Assembly (NCBI RefSeq): GCF_014652435.1
Contig: NZ_BMYU01000011.1
Coordinates: forward strand, 1-64,000
Source: Cognatundibacterium squillarum
GTDB lineage: Bacteria > Pseudomonadota > Gammaproteobacteria > Burkholderiales > Burkholderiaceae_D
DNA length: 64,000 nucleotides
Direction: 5' to 3'
Within the stretch, counting starts at the first letter, position 1; each line of letters opens with the position of its first letter. Below, in pieces: positions 16,653-24,631 of this stretch. The position numbers and the translations under genes are program-made. The notes beneath the pieces are model-generated. The model worked only from the letters and a program-made list of their open reading frames with translations. It made no database searches and was not told where the DNA came from.

Positions 16653-17632
16653 TGGAACAACAGTTTGTCCAAAGACGAGCCTACTACAAGCGAGGCGTCT
16701 TCCTAGCGAAAGATCATCGATCCAATCTCCAAGACAGTCTTTCTCAAGCACTAATGGATTGCAAAACTCTGGGCAAGCGAAAAGAAAGTCTTGGCGAACA
16801 AAGTAATAATGTTCGCGCAATTATTTATCATCGTTCATTTAATAATATTCTTTTTGGAATCCTTGCTTCTTATGAAAGAGGCACGCACCAACTAACAATT
16901 GCAGAGGATGATGAGGCAGAAATGTTATCTGTTGAACAGGTTTCCCCTCCAGAGTCATCAGATAACAAAAAGCGTGAGTTCCTTGAAGGCGTTTGCTATT
17001 TTGCAATCCTTAAGAATCATGTTGCCATTGTGCAATCAACATCATTGCGCAGCAAACACCTCGAGCGGCACCTAAATTGGCTCTTACTTAAAGGCAACGT
17101 AATAACGCAGGAAAATCGCATTAGTCTTTCAGACTTCGTCGTTAAAGCCACACGCGAAAAACTAGAGAAATTTCACGTCAAAGAGTTCGAGATTGGCAGT
17201 CCTCTGATTGAGATGGATCCTCTCGACGCAATAAGTGAGCAAATTAGTCCAACAAAATCATTAGCCGAATTTGCCGGCAGGGGAGTCAAAGCACTTCAAC
17301 AGTTCTTTTTTGAAAACCAGCTAAATGCCTTGAAACTTTCTGATGCTATTGATGGAAATATTAATGTCGCTGTAAAAGTAAGCTATCGACGAACCACTAC
17401 TTCCAGTGGTCATGCACTATTAGATACGTTAGCAAATGCCGCAAGACATCTTGATGAAGATGAAGTGAAATTAAAGCTAACTGACGGTAGTACCGTAAAA
17501 GGTAGTGAGTTAAAACTTTCAAAGAATTTGAGAGTAGAATCATTCAACGGAGTTCCCAATCCAGACAGTATTTTCCCTAATATGTCTGAATGGCTCCGGT
17601 CGATTTTGGATAATCAAACTATTGATCCATGA
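16652..17632 (+). CDS. Prophage cargo: unrecognised 326-aa soluble protein
   Basis: I do not recognise this protein. It is soluble-looking, with no signal peptide or membrane helix. A middle region around residues 110-150 alternates strand and helix (FLEGVCYFAILKNHVAIVQS, then KHLERHLNWLLLK). A C-terminal region around residues 225-300 has INVAVKVSYRRTT and repeated Lys/Leu-rich strands (VKLKLTDGSTVKGSELKLS). It overlaps the following membrane-protein gene by four bases (ATGA), so the two form a coupled unit placed between attL and the integrase gene. AT-rich like the phage. Location and pairing suggest a host-benefit or superinfection-exclusion role; this is inference only. Confidence 0.75.
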   Translation: MEQQFVQRRAYYKRGVFLAKDHRSNLQDSLSQALMDCKTLGKRKESLGEQSNNVRAIIYHRSFNNILFGILASYERGTHQLTIAEDDEAEMLSVEQVSPPESSDNKKREFLEGVCYFAILKNHVAIVQSTSLRSKHLERHLNWLLLKGNVITQENRISLSDFVVKATREKLEKFHVKEFEIGSPLIEMDPLDAISEQISPTKSLAEFAGRGVKALQQFFFENQLNALKLSDAIDGNINVAVKVSYRRTTTSSGHALLDTLANAARHLDEDEVKLKLTDGSTVKGSELKLSKNLRVESFNGVPNPDSIFPNMSEWLRSILDNQTIDP

Positions 17633-18213
17633 CAGTGTTCCGGTCAAATTCAGGGTTCACATATGCAAACTCGTTGCTGGGTGTGCTCCTATTTTGCCTT
17701 TTTTTTGCGATGGGTTACATCTCTCCAGCATTCCTCCGGGAATCATTTATTCAAGCAATTTTGAAATTATTGGTTTCTACGAATGTTGCAATTTGGGGCT
17801 TTGCCTGGCTGGCTTACGGAAAGCTATCAGACACGACAGATGTAACCGCTCTAGACTATATGCAACATCGTAGACTTGATGAGATTATTAGAAAAAAAAA
17901 TGAGAGATTTTGGAAGTCTGCATGCATCCTAGTAATTGTGGCAATTGTCATGGTACTTCCATCTATATATGCCGATTCAGCGATAGATATTCCACGCATC
18001 ACCTATGGTGCATCATTTTCCGCTTACGCATTTGCCCTCATCTTTTTTTTCTCATCAATTAGGCAACTAGAAGAGATTAGGGAGTTCAAGTCAAAAATCA
18101 AAGAACAGGAGCGGCAAGAGAAATTACGTAGTGAGCAACTACAGAAGATAACTTCCACCGATACAAAGCCTTGGGAAACTGATCCAAATTTGAACGGGTT
18201 CAGGAAAAACTAA
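17629..18213 (+). CDS. Prophage cargo: four-span membrane protein with coiled-coil tail
   Basis: The 194-residue protein has four hydrophobic helices: about residues 14-34 (LLGVLLFCLFFAMGY), 42-63 (AILKLLVSTNVAIWGFAWLA), 97-115 (ACILVIVAIVMVLPSIY) and 124-145 (ITYGASFSAYAFALIFFFSS). A charged cytoplasmic tail follows, including a likely coiled coil, EEIREFKSKIKEQERQEKLR. It is coupled to the preceding gene by an ATGA overlap, and its stop overlaps the convergent integrase stop by four bases. A soluble partner with a four-helix membrane protein is a design seen in several two-gene phage-defence systems such as Kiwa, though the gene order is reversed and I see no sequence match. Confidence 0.75.
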   Translation: MTVFRSNSGFTYANSLLGVLLFCLFFAMGYISPAFLRESFIQAILKLLVSTNVAIWGFAWLAYGKLSDTTDVTALDYMQHRRLDEIIRKKNERFWKSACILVIVAIVMVLPSIYADSAIDIPRITYGASFSAYAFALIFFFSSIRQLEEIREFKSKIKEQERQEKLRSEQLQKITSTDTKPWETDPNLNGFRKN

Positions 18214-19208
18214 GAATTCAAATTCGATAACGGGTTTAGCCTTACAGCCTCCTGTAAGTGCTCTGGCGCCAAATGCGCGTACTTCATTGTCATTGCTAAG
18301 CTACTGTGACCCAATATACGCTGCAGCGTCAAAATATTTCCCCCATTCATCATGAAGTGACTTGCAAATGTATGGCGTAATACGTGTGTAAGCTGCCCAT
18401 CCGGCAGTTCGATCCCACTCCGCTGAATTGCACTTCTGAAAGCTGCTGCCGAACTTTTAAACAACCGACCGGCAATGCTTTGATTCGCTGTATCCTGCAA
18501 TTCTGCCAATAACTCCTCACTTATCGGTACTGCACGACTTTTCCCTGACTTCGTCAAAGCAAACTGCAACACCCCTCTTTGAATTTGCGTGTTTCGCAAC
18601 TCTTCAGCCTCACTCCAACGTGCCCCGGTTGAAAGGCATATTTTCGTAATTAAAATTGCATCACGATTTCGCCCCAGCTCAAGCTCACTCAAAAGTCGCT
18701 TAATCTGCTCATCCGTCAGAAAAGACAATTCCCTCTCTTGAATCTTGAATTGGCGAATATTCGCCAGAGGATTTTCTGCTTTCCAATAGCCAAGCCGGGT
18801 GAGCTCGTTGAATACCGACCTCAGATAGGCATGTTCTCGATTTAGATTATTTTGCGAAATCCCCTCTTCCATTCGCTTACGCCGGTAATTCGCAAACATT
18901 TCGGGTGTAAAGCGATCAGCTAATGGATCACCTAATGCAACGCAAAGATGCTTCAGTCGGCTGTAAGTGTTTTTGCCAGCACGAAGGCCGGAGCCATGAT
19001 GTTCAAACCAGATATCAACAAGTGCAGAAAGGCTTCGCAAATCTCGCTTTGCTGGTTGCCATTCCGGCGCCTCAATGACTTTTGTTTTTAACCAAGCCTC
19101 GTAAGCTTTTGCCTCGGCTTGTGTTTTGAAAGTTTTGCGAAAACGTTTTCCGCCACGCCCGCCCGGCTGGCTATCAACCAACCAGCCTGATTCGCTCTTT
19201 TTAATCAC
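18210..19208 (-). CDS. int: Tyrosine recombinase (phage integrase)
   Basis: The 332-residue integrase carries the full catalytic set: Arg197 in STGARWSEAEEL, Lys near 220-223 in ALTKSGKSRAVPI, His275-x-x-Arg278 in LTHVLRHTFASHF, His301 in LGHSSLAMTMKYAHL and nucleophile Tyr310 in the same segment. The N-terminal arm-binding part (about 1-50, GGRGGKRFRKTFKTQAEA) and SAM-like core-binding domain (about 55-150) resemble P2-type integrases. It points towards attL but is separated from it by the two cargo genes. It presumably catalyses the exchange between the tRNA-Phe site and the phage site. Tyrosine integrases are less common in inoviruses than XerCD use. Confidence 0.95.
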   Translation of the reverse strand: MIKKSESGWLVDSQPGGRGGKRFRKTFKTQAEAKAYEAWLKTKVIEAPEWQPAKRDLRSLSALVDIWFEHHGSGLRAGKNTYSRLKHLCVALGDPLADRFTPEMFANYRRKRMEEGISQNNLNREHAYLRSVFNELTRLGYWKAENPLANIRQFKIQERELSFLTDEQIKRLLSELELGRNRDAILITKICLSTGARWSEAEELRNTQIQRGVLQFALTKSGKSRAVPISEELLAELQDTANQSIAGRLFKSSAAAFRSAIQRSGIELPDGQLTHVLRHTFASHFMMNGGNILTLQRILGHSSLAMTMKYAHLAPEHLQEAVRLNPLSNLNS

Positions 19209-19258
19209 AACAGATACTCAATTCTATTTATGCAATTGTCCATCCAGCAAATCATGCA

Positions 19259-19870
19259 CTAATCCTTTGATGCCCCAAAGTTCTTTAGCTGAATAGATAA
19301 ATCAAAGTCTTCAAACGAGACATAATCAAGCTTATCTCGTTTAGTAAGACTTGCTTCTATCTCCTCATTTTCAATTTTCACAAGAGATCTCTCTTGCTCC
19401 TCTCTGATCTTTTTTTCTCGATATGCTTCTTGCAACAATGAATAAAAATGCTCAACTCTTTTTTGGCTCAGACTCAAATCGATATCACCCTCTTGCTTAG
19501 ATCTTAATCTTGATAGGTGAATACATTTGTCAAAATAGCTGTATGCAGCAGTCCGGTCCCTCTTCCGAAAACTCCGTTTTATTATTGCCTTCCCTTCCTC
19601 ATCCCTTGTCCAAATGTCGATCATTTCTGCATCAGGCCTTTGATGGCCGTGATCGCTGTCGGCTATTCCTGTAGCTAACCAAAACGCATATCTCGGCCAA
19701 ATCATCGAGAGCATCTCAATCATTTCAACCGTTGGCCGCTGCCCGCGCGTGTATGCCTTCCTCCAACTTACTGCTGGAATCCCGGACATATCTTCAAGAC
19801 TTTTGAATTTCGTTTTGGACGGAATACAAAAATCTATTAACTCGATAAATCGATCTGTAATTTTCGACAT
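19259..19870 (-). CDS. Phage repressor-like helix-turn-helix protein
   Basis: The 203-residue protein has an N-terminal HTH-like segment with SLEDMSGIPAVSWRKAYTRGQRPTVEMIEMLSMIWPRYAFWLATG (about residues 24-66), the style of XRE-type phage regulators. A charged C-terminal region with long helices rich in Glu, Arg and Lys follows (about 115-190). It is divergent from the small HTH gene and rep, with a 31-bp palindrome at 19901-19931 between them. ATG 19870 is used; the longer frame begins with TTG. I infer the lysogeny repressor that controls rep transcription. No peptidase (LexA-type) domain is seen. Confidence 0.7.
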   Translation of the reverse strand: MSKITDRFIELIDFCIPSKTKFKSLEDMSGIPAVSWRKAYTRGQRPTVEMIEMLSMIWPRYAFWLATGIADSDHGHQRPDAEMIDIWTRDEEGKAIIKRSFRKRDRTAAYSYFDKCIHLSRLRSKQEGDIDLSLSQKRVEHFYSLLQEAYREKKIREEQERSLVKIENEEIEASLTKRDKLDYVSFEDFDLSIQLKNFGASKD

Positions 19871-19900
19871 GAATTTTTCTTGACGCAAGTACAAACAGAA

Positions 19901-19931
19901 CTTATATTAGTACACATGGTACGAATATAAG
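19901..19931. promoter_or_regulatory. 31-bp palindromic operator in divergent promoter region
   Basis: CTTATATTAGTAC (19901-19913) and GTACGAATATAAG (19919-19931) are inverted repeats with one mismatch in 13 and a five-base centre ACATG. It lies between repressor and rep-side genes. Directly next to it are a small AAGAAC/GTTCTT hairpin with a T-run (19929-19949) and two GTAAAC direct repeats around 19962-19980. Confidence 0.65.
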
Positions 19932-19990
19932 AACAAAAGGTTCTTTTTTGGGATTTTTGAGTAAACTTTTACGTAAACATTTCACTAATT

Positions 19991-20215
19991 ATGGGTGACC
20001 TTCCTAAATTTGACCAGTTAACGGGAGTAGCGCTGCCAATGAGCGCCACTCTAATGAGCCGAGAAAAGTTCGCTGACATGATCGGTATTCCGGTAGGTGT
20101 TGTAGTGGGATGGTGCGATCGAGGCTATTTGCCGGTAGTGCCTATTGGCAAATATTCATTAATCAATGTCGCCTTACTTCACAAGCAATGCCTCGCAAGG
20201 GAGTTTTCATTATGA
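19991..20215 (+). CDS. Small HTH DNA-binding protein of the phage
   Basis: The 74-residue protein contains a MerR/excisionase-like segment, LMSREKFADMIGIPVGVVVGWCDRGYLPVVPIGKYSLINVALL, over residues 21-63. Small proteins of this kind sit directly before rep in several filamentous phages and probably act as Cro-like regulators or directionality factors. Its stop overlaps the rep ATG (ATGA at 20212-20215), so the two are coupled. It faces the repressor gene across the 31-bp operator. Confidence 0.72.
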   Translation: MGDLPKFDQLTGVALPMSATLMSREKFADMIGIPVGVVVGWCDRGYLPVVPIGKYSLINVALLHKQCLAREFSL

Positions 20216-21576
20216 GTAAGGTAAAAACCCTGGCGCAGGAAACTACGCAAGTTCGCGGCAAGCGTCAGTCCGCCCGCAGCGGCGCATGCCGCGAGGACGG
20301 CCTGACAGGGCGCCGCGAAGCGCCAGGGCAAGAGCGCGCCGGAGTGAAAAAATACCCCCCCACAGTAAACACGGGGGAACGTTCAAAACTGGACGCGCAC
20401 TCAAATATGCTCAGAGTCGAAAAGTATGAGCAAGATAGTGATTTAATTAGCAACTATCAATCACCTGCTTCCGCTCCGATTCAGCTATGCATGAGAGATG
20501 GAAAAATCGTCATGCAAATGATCAGGATTCCAGCTCAGTCAGAGTGCTGCACGATTGATACCGTACGAATCACCATGAATGAGAAAACCGTCTTCAATAA
20601 AGTAGGCGGCTCGATGATCTCCGACGACGACATTGCACGTGGCTTTTCAAAATGCATTGAAGAAATCTTCGGCTTTGGTATTACCCGCCAGTACGAAAAA
20701 GGACGTGATTTTTTCTCATTTGCATGGGAGCTTGGTGATAATTATGGTCACTTTGCAATGGGTGGCATCAGGCAACGCGATTCCGTTTTAATTGCGATTA
20801 ATGGACAAGGCTGCCTCGCCGCAAAACCCGGTTGGGAACTACGCCTCTACCAATTCATAACGTCATCGGATTGCATCTCACCCCGCATTACGCGTGTGGA
20901 CTTGGCACACGATGATTTTGAAGGCGCACAGTTTTCAGTGCATGACTTTGATCGTGTGTGGGAAACGGGTGGATTTGACCGCTTCGGAAATCGTCCAGAA
21001 CCTCACAATTACGGCCCTTGGAAAAATAACGACCCTCAGGGTAAAGGTCTTACTTTTTACGCCGGCACAAAAAGCAGCAGTCAATTATTCCGTGGCTACG
21101 AGAAAGGTAAGCAATTAGGCTCACCTTTTAGCCCTTGGGTTCGCGCTGAAGTTCAGTTCAGTAACCGCGACAAAATTATTCCCTTTGAAATCCTCATAGA
21201 TCCGTCCAGTTACTTCGTGGCTGCGTATCCAATACTGCAGCAATACAGTCCGCAAAAAACAGGCAAGCGCACGACAACGACCAAGAAAATGGCTGAAGCC
21301 GGCGTAGAGCATTTCACGAAATATACCAAGCTCGGATACGGCAAATTCATTCGTATAGCCAGACAGTTATACGGGGATTCAGCCTTTCTCGACATGGTGC
21401 AATCAGACACTGACGATTGGCCATCGCGCCTTCGGATTCCCAATTACGAGTTTTCACCAACACCGATTCACAAGCAACAAATGCCTGAGTCGTGTGTTCC
21501 TTTCGCTGTAACTGCATCGGATTACGGCTATCCCGATGACACCAGTTCTATGTATAGCCATTACATACCTCAATAG
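20212..21576 (+). CDS. Inovirus replication initiation protein (RstA/Rep_trans-like)
   Basis: The 454-residue protein fits the RstA/gpII-type replication initiators, which nick the plus strand for rolling-circle replication. Visible blocks are CTIDTVRITM, ISPRITRVDLAHDDFEG near residue 225, GKGLTFYAGTKSSSQLFRGYEKGKQLG near residue 280 (paired Tyr and Lys in the usual catalytic neighbourhood), and WVRAEVQF. I use ATG 20212, which has GGAG upstream and overlaps the preceding stop; a longer frame from 20110 is inside the previous gene. The first ~45 codons are far more GC-rich than the rest and fold into several hairpins (20265-20324). Confidence 0.88.
   Translation: MSKVKTLAQETTQVRGKRQSARSGACREDGLTGRREAPGQERAGVKKYPPTVNTGERSKLDAHSNMLRVEKYEQDSDLISNYQSPASAPIQLCMRDGKIVMQMIRIPAQSECCTIDTVRITMNEKTVFNKVGGSMISDDDIARGFSKCIEEIFGFGITRQYEKGRDFFSFAWELGDNYGHFAMGGIRQRDSVLIAINGQGCLAAKPGWELRLYQFITSSDCISPRITRVDLAHDDFEGAQFSVHDFDRVWETGGFDRFGNRPEPHNYGPWKNNDPQGKGLTFYAGTKSSSQLFRGYEKGKQLGSPFSPWVRAEVQFSNRDKIIPFEILIDPSSYFVAAYPILQQYSPQKTGKRTTTTKKMAEAGVEHFTKYTKLGYGKFIRIARQLYGDSAFLDMVQSDTDDWPSRLRIPNYEFSPTPIHKQQMPESCVPFAVTASDYGYPDDTSSMYSHYIPQ
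20265..20324 (+). other. GC-rich hairpin cluster inside rep 5' end
   Basis: Three dyads lie within 60 bp. TCAGTCCG (20265-20272) pairs with CGGCCTGA (20298-20305), with one mismatch. Inside it GCGGC (20279-20283) and GCCGC (20288-20292) have a four-base loop. GGCGC (20309-20313) pairs with GCGCC (20320-20324). The GC-richness contrasts with the AT-rich phage around it. It may be an inserted repeat or a nicking/packaging structure. Confidence 0.5.
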
Positions 21577-21584
21577 GAACCGTC

Positions 21585-21896
21585 ATGAAATTTCAAACAG
21601 AACTCAAAGTACTCGGCATGAAATCAAGCAAAGGCAAGATGGATAACGGCATGGAATTCGACAGCACAAAAGTGTATGTCGAAACACCGCTGGATGATTC
21701 TAAAGGCAACGCAAAAGGCTGTTCTGTTGCCGAATACAACCTCGGCCTGGCAGAAGAGTTCAATAAGTACAAGCACTTGCCATTTCCATTCATGGCAACA
21801 GCAACCGTTGAAGTGGTTGTCAGCGGTAAAAATCAGAAGATGCAACTGTCAGATCTCAAGCCAGTCGAGATGGCAAAACAACAGAAAGCTGCCTGA
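21585..21896 (+). CDS. Probable phage ssDNA-binding protein (gpV-like)
   Basis: The 103-residue cytosolic protein lies directly after rep, where filamentous phages encode the protein that coats progeny single strands. The N-terminus MKFQTELKVLGMKSSKGKMD and the strand-rich ATATVEVVVSGKNQKMQLSDLKPV suggest an OB-like beta fold with basic patches. No conserved motif is definitive; position and size carry most of the weight. It ends two bases before the next small gene. Confidence 0.65.
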   Translation: MKFQTELKVLGMKSSKGKMDNGMEFDSTKVYVETPLDDSKGNAKGCSVAEYNLGLAEEFNKYKHLPFPFMATATVEVVVSGKNQKMQLSDLKPVEMAKQQKAA

Positions 21897-21898
21897 TT

Positions 21899-22099
21899 AT
21901 GCGGCGCGTTTTCATTGTTCAGGACAGAGAGAGCGCGCTGTTTCTTTGTCCTAAATATGGTGATGTTGGATACACCCAATGGCTACACGAAGCCGGGCGA
22001 TTTGATGACGAAGAGTCTGCTGTAGAAACGGCAAATTTCCATTGTACAGAGGGTTTTAACGTCTCTTCGTTCTTTGAACATACCAACATCTTGAATTAA
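21899..22099 (+). CDS. Small inovirus protein of unknown function (66 aa)
   Basis: A 66-residue acidic protein starting MRRVFIVQDRESALFLCPKY, with a later GRFDDEESAVETANFHC. It has no membrane segment. Similar short proteins, with a VQDRES...LFLCP start and an AGRF...ESA middle, occur after the ssDNA-binding gene in Neisseria and Burkholderia filamentous phages, as far as I recall. No function is assigned. It lies two bases after the preceding stop in the early phage operon. Confidence 0.65.
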   Translation: MRRVFIVQDRESALFLCPKYGDVGYTQWLHEAGRFDDEESAVETANFHCTEGFNVSSFFEHTNILN

Positions 22100-22106
22100 C
22101 GAATTT

Positions 22107-22394
22107 ATGGCAAATGGATCATTGCAGACCGTCGTGATTTGCTCCCCAGCTACTACGGCAAACGCAACGCAACAAGCGGTTTGTCCGAAGATAGGGACGC
22201 AGTTTTATGTACCGACAAAAGTACAGGCGTACCTGCTTGATCCAAGCCAGCAGAGCAAATTTGATGCAGCGTTTGGACCGTTTGACTATGCATATGCATC
22301 TGCAATCTGGACATTTGCATTCAGCACTGTCGTCGGTCTGTACTTTGTATCACACGGGATCGGTCAGGTTCTCGGCATTGTTCGCCGGGGGTGA
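22107..22394 (+). CDS. Small phage membrane protein, probable minor coat
   Basis: The 95-residue protein has a polar N-terminal half containing two Cys residues (ICSPATTANATQQAVCP) and one hydrophobic helix near the C-terminus (ASAIWTFAFSTVVGLYFVSHGIGQ), followed by LGIVRRG. This arrangement is typical of inovirus virion proteins, whose basic tail contacts DNA. It lies just before the major coat gene. No clear ribosome site is seen, so translation may be coupled to the preceding gene. Confidence 0.65.
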   Translation: MANGSLQTVVICSPATTANATQQAVCPKIGTQFYVPTKVQAYLLDPSQQSKFDAAFGPFDYAYASAIWTFAFSTVVGLYFVSHGIGQVLGIVRRG

Positions 22395-22441
22395 TTGTGC
22401 GACTGGGCGCGTTCCCAGATTTTTAAACTTGGAGTTTTAGC

Positions 22442-22660
22442 ATGAACAAAAATATTCAACGCGGTTTGGCATTGGTAGGTGCTTTTGTTGTTTCCGGTGC
22501 AGCGATGGCTGCAGATGGACCAGATCTGTCCCCACTGACCAGCTCCGTCAACTTTTCATCGGTCATCACTGCAGTACTCGCAATCTCTGCATCTCTGATG
22601 ACGCTGTATCTGGCAATTAAAGGTGCGCGTACCGTTATCTCAATGGTTCGCGGCAAATAA
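22442..22660 (+). CDS. Major coat protein (pVIII-like)
   Basis: The 72-residue precursor is a textbook inovirus major coat protein. It has a signal peptide ending in SGAAMA (residues 1-23), an acidic amphipathic start ADGPDLSPLTSSVN, a membrane helix VITAVLAISASLMTLYLAI, and a basic tail KGARTVISMVRGK that faces the DNA. The mature chain would be 49 residues. GGAG precedes the ATG by eight bases, and a strong terminator at 22675-22700 follows immediately, as after gene VIII of the Ff phages. Confidence 0.92.
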   Translation: MNKNIQRGLALVGAFVVSGAAMAADGPDLSPLTSSVNFSSVITAVLAISASLMTLYLAIKGARTVISMVRGK

Positions 22661-22674
22661 TCTGGCCGCATCAA

Positions 22675-22700
22675 AAAAAAGGGGGGGCCACCCCTTTTTT
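22675..22700 (+). terminator. Terminator after the major coat gene
   Basis: AAAAAAGGGG (22675-22684) and CCCCTTTTTT (22691-22700) form a perfect 10-bp stem with a six-base loop. It separates the abundant coat transcript from the minor-protein genes, as in Ff phages. Confidence 0.88.
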
Positions 22701-22718
22701 CATTTGGAGAAAAGAAAA

Positions 22719-22805
22719 ATGACGATCAATCAGCTTTGGTACTTATTCATGTTCGCATTTGGAATTGTTTGCGGCTGGGTTGTTGTCGCCGCTTTAAAAA
22801 ACTAG
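22719..22805 (+). CDS. 28-aa membrane protein, probable pVII/pIX-like minor coat
   Basis: A 29-codon frame has GGAGAAAAG upstream and encodes MTINQLWYLFMFAFGIVCGW followed by VVVAALKN. It is a single hydrophobic helix with short ends and a final Lys, the size and shape of filamentous-phage tip proteins pVII and pIX. It lies eight bases before the next gene. Confidence 0.7.
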   Translation: MTINQLWYLFMFAFGIVCGWVVVAALKN

Positions 22806-22813
22806 GAGGCAAT

Positions 22814-23068
22814 ATGTGGGAAATTTTCCTGAATTTGCTCGGAGTTCTTTTCATCATTTACTACGCGGTGGCTTTCGCACTCATCTACCACAATGAAGAG
22901 AGTTCACCATTTTGGGCAGCCTTGGTCGGACCTGTATTTATCCCATTTTGGATTGTCTATGAATTCAAACGTCGCATCGCTGAAGTCGCCATCGCCTATG
23001 CCGCCATCATCCTATTTATAGTTGTGTTTTTTAAAATTATTTTCTGGCTCGCGGGGATTTTTCGATGA
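22814..23068 (+). CDS. Small phage membrane protein (84 aa)
   Basis: The frame starts at ATG 22814 behind a perfect AGGAGG at six bases. The protein has two to three hydrophobic segments: IFLNLLGVLFIIYYAVAFAL, FWAALVGPVFIPFWIVYEF and VAIAYAAIILFIVVFFKIIF. An EFKRR loop lies between the last two. It overlaps the pIII-like gene by four bases (ATGA). It is probably a minor virion or assembly protein; no closer assignment is possible. Confidence 0.72.
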   Translation: MWEIFLNLLGVLFIIYYAVAFALIYHNEESSPFWAALVGPVFIPFWIVYEFKRRIAEVAIAYAAIILFIVVFFKIIFWLAGIFR

Positions 23069-24624
23069 ACTTCGTCTATCGTCACAAGAGAGCCATTCTG
23101 TGCGGCTTAGTTTGCGCTACGCTGCTTGCGCATCAATTCCCAGCTCAGTCCCAAGCGCTTCCGGCACCCGCTGCAAATTTTGTAGTGAATAGAGCAATTG
23201 GCGGAGTGATTACAAGAGTTGCTGTTGCACGTGGATTCGCAGCAAACGATCCGAGAATTGCGGCAACATTAACAGGTGCATCTCAATCGCTCACAGCAGT
23301 AAACGCAGTGTCAACTGTTGCCGGGGTTACTCTTGCCATCGCTGGCGCTCCTGTTTGGTTAACGATTGCGGCCAGCTTAGGCGTTTTGGCAGTAGGTGCC
23401 GCAATTGTTGCGGGAAAATCGACTATCAAATTGCAAAATGGCGGGATTGTCTTTTCTGAAGGAGTGCAATCTAACCCTACTCCCTATACGCCAGTAGCAA
23501 TAACCAACTCTCAAAATTTCTATCAACGCTTTGCAACACAGGGTTTGAAAATCTATAAAGATGCGTACTGCAAGCCATCACAGTTTTGCAATCTCTTTCC
23601 ATTATTGCCCAGTGAACCGATTCTATTTAAATGGACACTGCCAGTCGTTGACCCTGTCTCACATGGATACGCATATGCAATTTTTAATAGCCTCGAAGAT
23701 CTAACCGCAAATTTCCCCGCCTTCGATCTGATAAAACCTAATGTTGGTAGGGCGGTTGAGTCTGATGTAGGGCCGATCATCCGCTCCTGGTCATGGCTGG
23801 TTCCGCCATACTTTGAATTTTCTGCAAACGGATCTCCACGGCTTCTTGGACAAGGACTCATAAAAATTCAATGCATAGACATTCGTGATGACTGTTTAGA
23901 GTGGCAAAACGGAAAAACACCTTCCCCTTGGAACTCTCAAACTGCAGAAATTCAAATTGGATCTATCGATATCGCAGTGCCATATAAGAATTTGGATGAT
24001 GCGAAGAGGGCAGTATCGCCTTCCATCAGACAGCAGCCCTTATCAGACAGTGCTTTGGCAAAATTGGCTGATCAAGCATGGAAACTCGCAGCGTCAGCAC
24101 CCGGCTATAAAGGATTGCCATATTCAGTGACCAGTCCTATTACAGAAACGGATGTGGCAGGCTGGCGCGTTGAAAACCCGAAGGCTGTTCCTGTTGTCGA
24201 AGACTTGTTACTGCCTGCGAATTCAGCAGCAGCTACTGAAGTTGTAATCAGTCCGGTAGCGAACGCGGCTACTCAGCCTGAGAACCCGAAAAACCCGGAT
24301 CCTAACGCCATTTATAACGTTGCAGTCGTCAATGCACCTCGTGTTGATCTCGGCGGAGATCCACAGGTCGCATCGCCAACACTCACCGATGCACCAACAG
24401 CAGACTCCGCAATTTCACCGCTGACTCAGCTGTTTCCTGAACTGAAAAAATTTCAGGTCCCTCAACATGCATCTGAGTGCCCAAAACCAGAGTTCGATGC
24501 CTTCGATAAGCACTTCGTTATTGATACACACTGCAATTTAGCGCAGCAACACAGTGCCACGATTGGCAGCATCACATTGCTCATGTGGGTAATCATCGGC
24601 ATTTTAATTTTGCTTTCAGCGTGA
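23065..24624 (+). CDS. pIII/TspB-like adsorption protein
   Basis: The 519-residue protein has an N-terminal signal (RAILCGLVCATLLAHQFPAQSQA) and a hydrophobic Gly/Ala-rich segment around residues 85-120. The middle domain contains several Cys, and a Pro/Asn-rich linker (ENPKNPDPN) precedes a C-terminal domain with Cys residues in ASECPKPEFDAF and DTHCNL. One C-terminal membrane anchor (ITLLMWVIIGILILLSA) ends it. This is the layout of Neisseria/Burkholderia TspB-type pIII proteins, which attach the virion tip to the host pilus or TolA and end assembly. The longest structural gene lies here as expected, before pVI-like and zot. Confidence 0.8.
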   Translation: MNFVYRHKRAILCGLVCATLLAHQFPAQSQALPAPAANFVVNRAIGGVITRVAVARGFAANDPRIAATLTGASQSLTAVNAVSTVAGVTLAIAGAPVWLTIAASLGVLAVGAAIVAGKSTIKLQNGGIVFSEGVQSNPTPYTPVAITNSQNFYQRFATQGLKIYKDAYCKPSQFCNLFPLLPSEPILFKWTLPVVDPVSHGYAYAIFNSLEDLTANFPAFDLIKPNVGRAVESDVGPIIRSWSWLVPPYFEFSANGSPRLLGQGLIKIQCIDIRDDCLEWQNGKTPSPWNSQTAEIQIGSIDIAVPYKNLDDAKRAVSPSIRQQPLSDSALAKLADQAWKLAASAPGYKGLPYSVTSPITETDVAGWRVENPKAVPVVEDLLLPANSAAATEVVISPVANAATQPENPKNPDPNAIYNVAVVNAPRVDLGGDPQVASPTLTDAPTADSAISPLTQLFPELKKFQVPQHASECPKPEFDAFDKHFVIDTHCNLAQQHSATIGSITLLMWVIIGILILLSA

Positions 24625-24631
24625 GGAAGAT

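Noticed and set aside
16652-18213. Assignment of the cargo pair to the Kiwa defence system
   Set aside because: Both are a soluble protein plus a four-helix membrane protein, but gene order is reversed and I see no convincing KwaA/KwaB motif.
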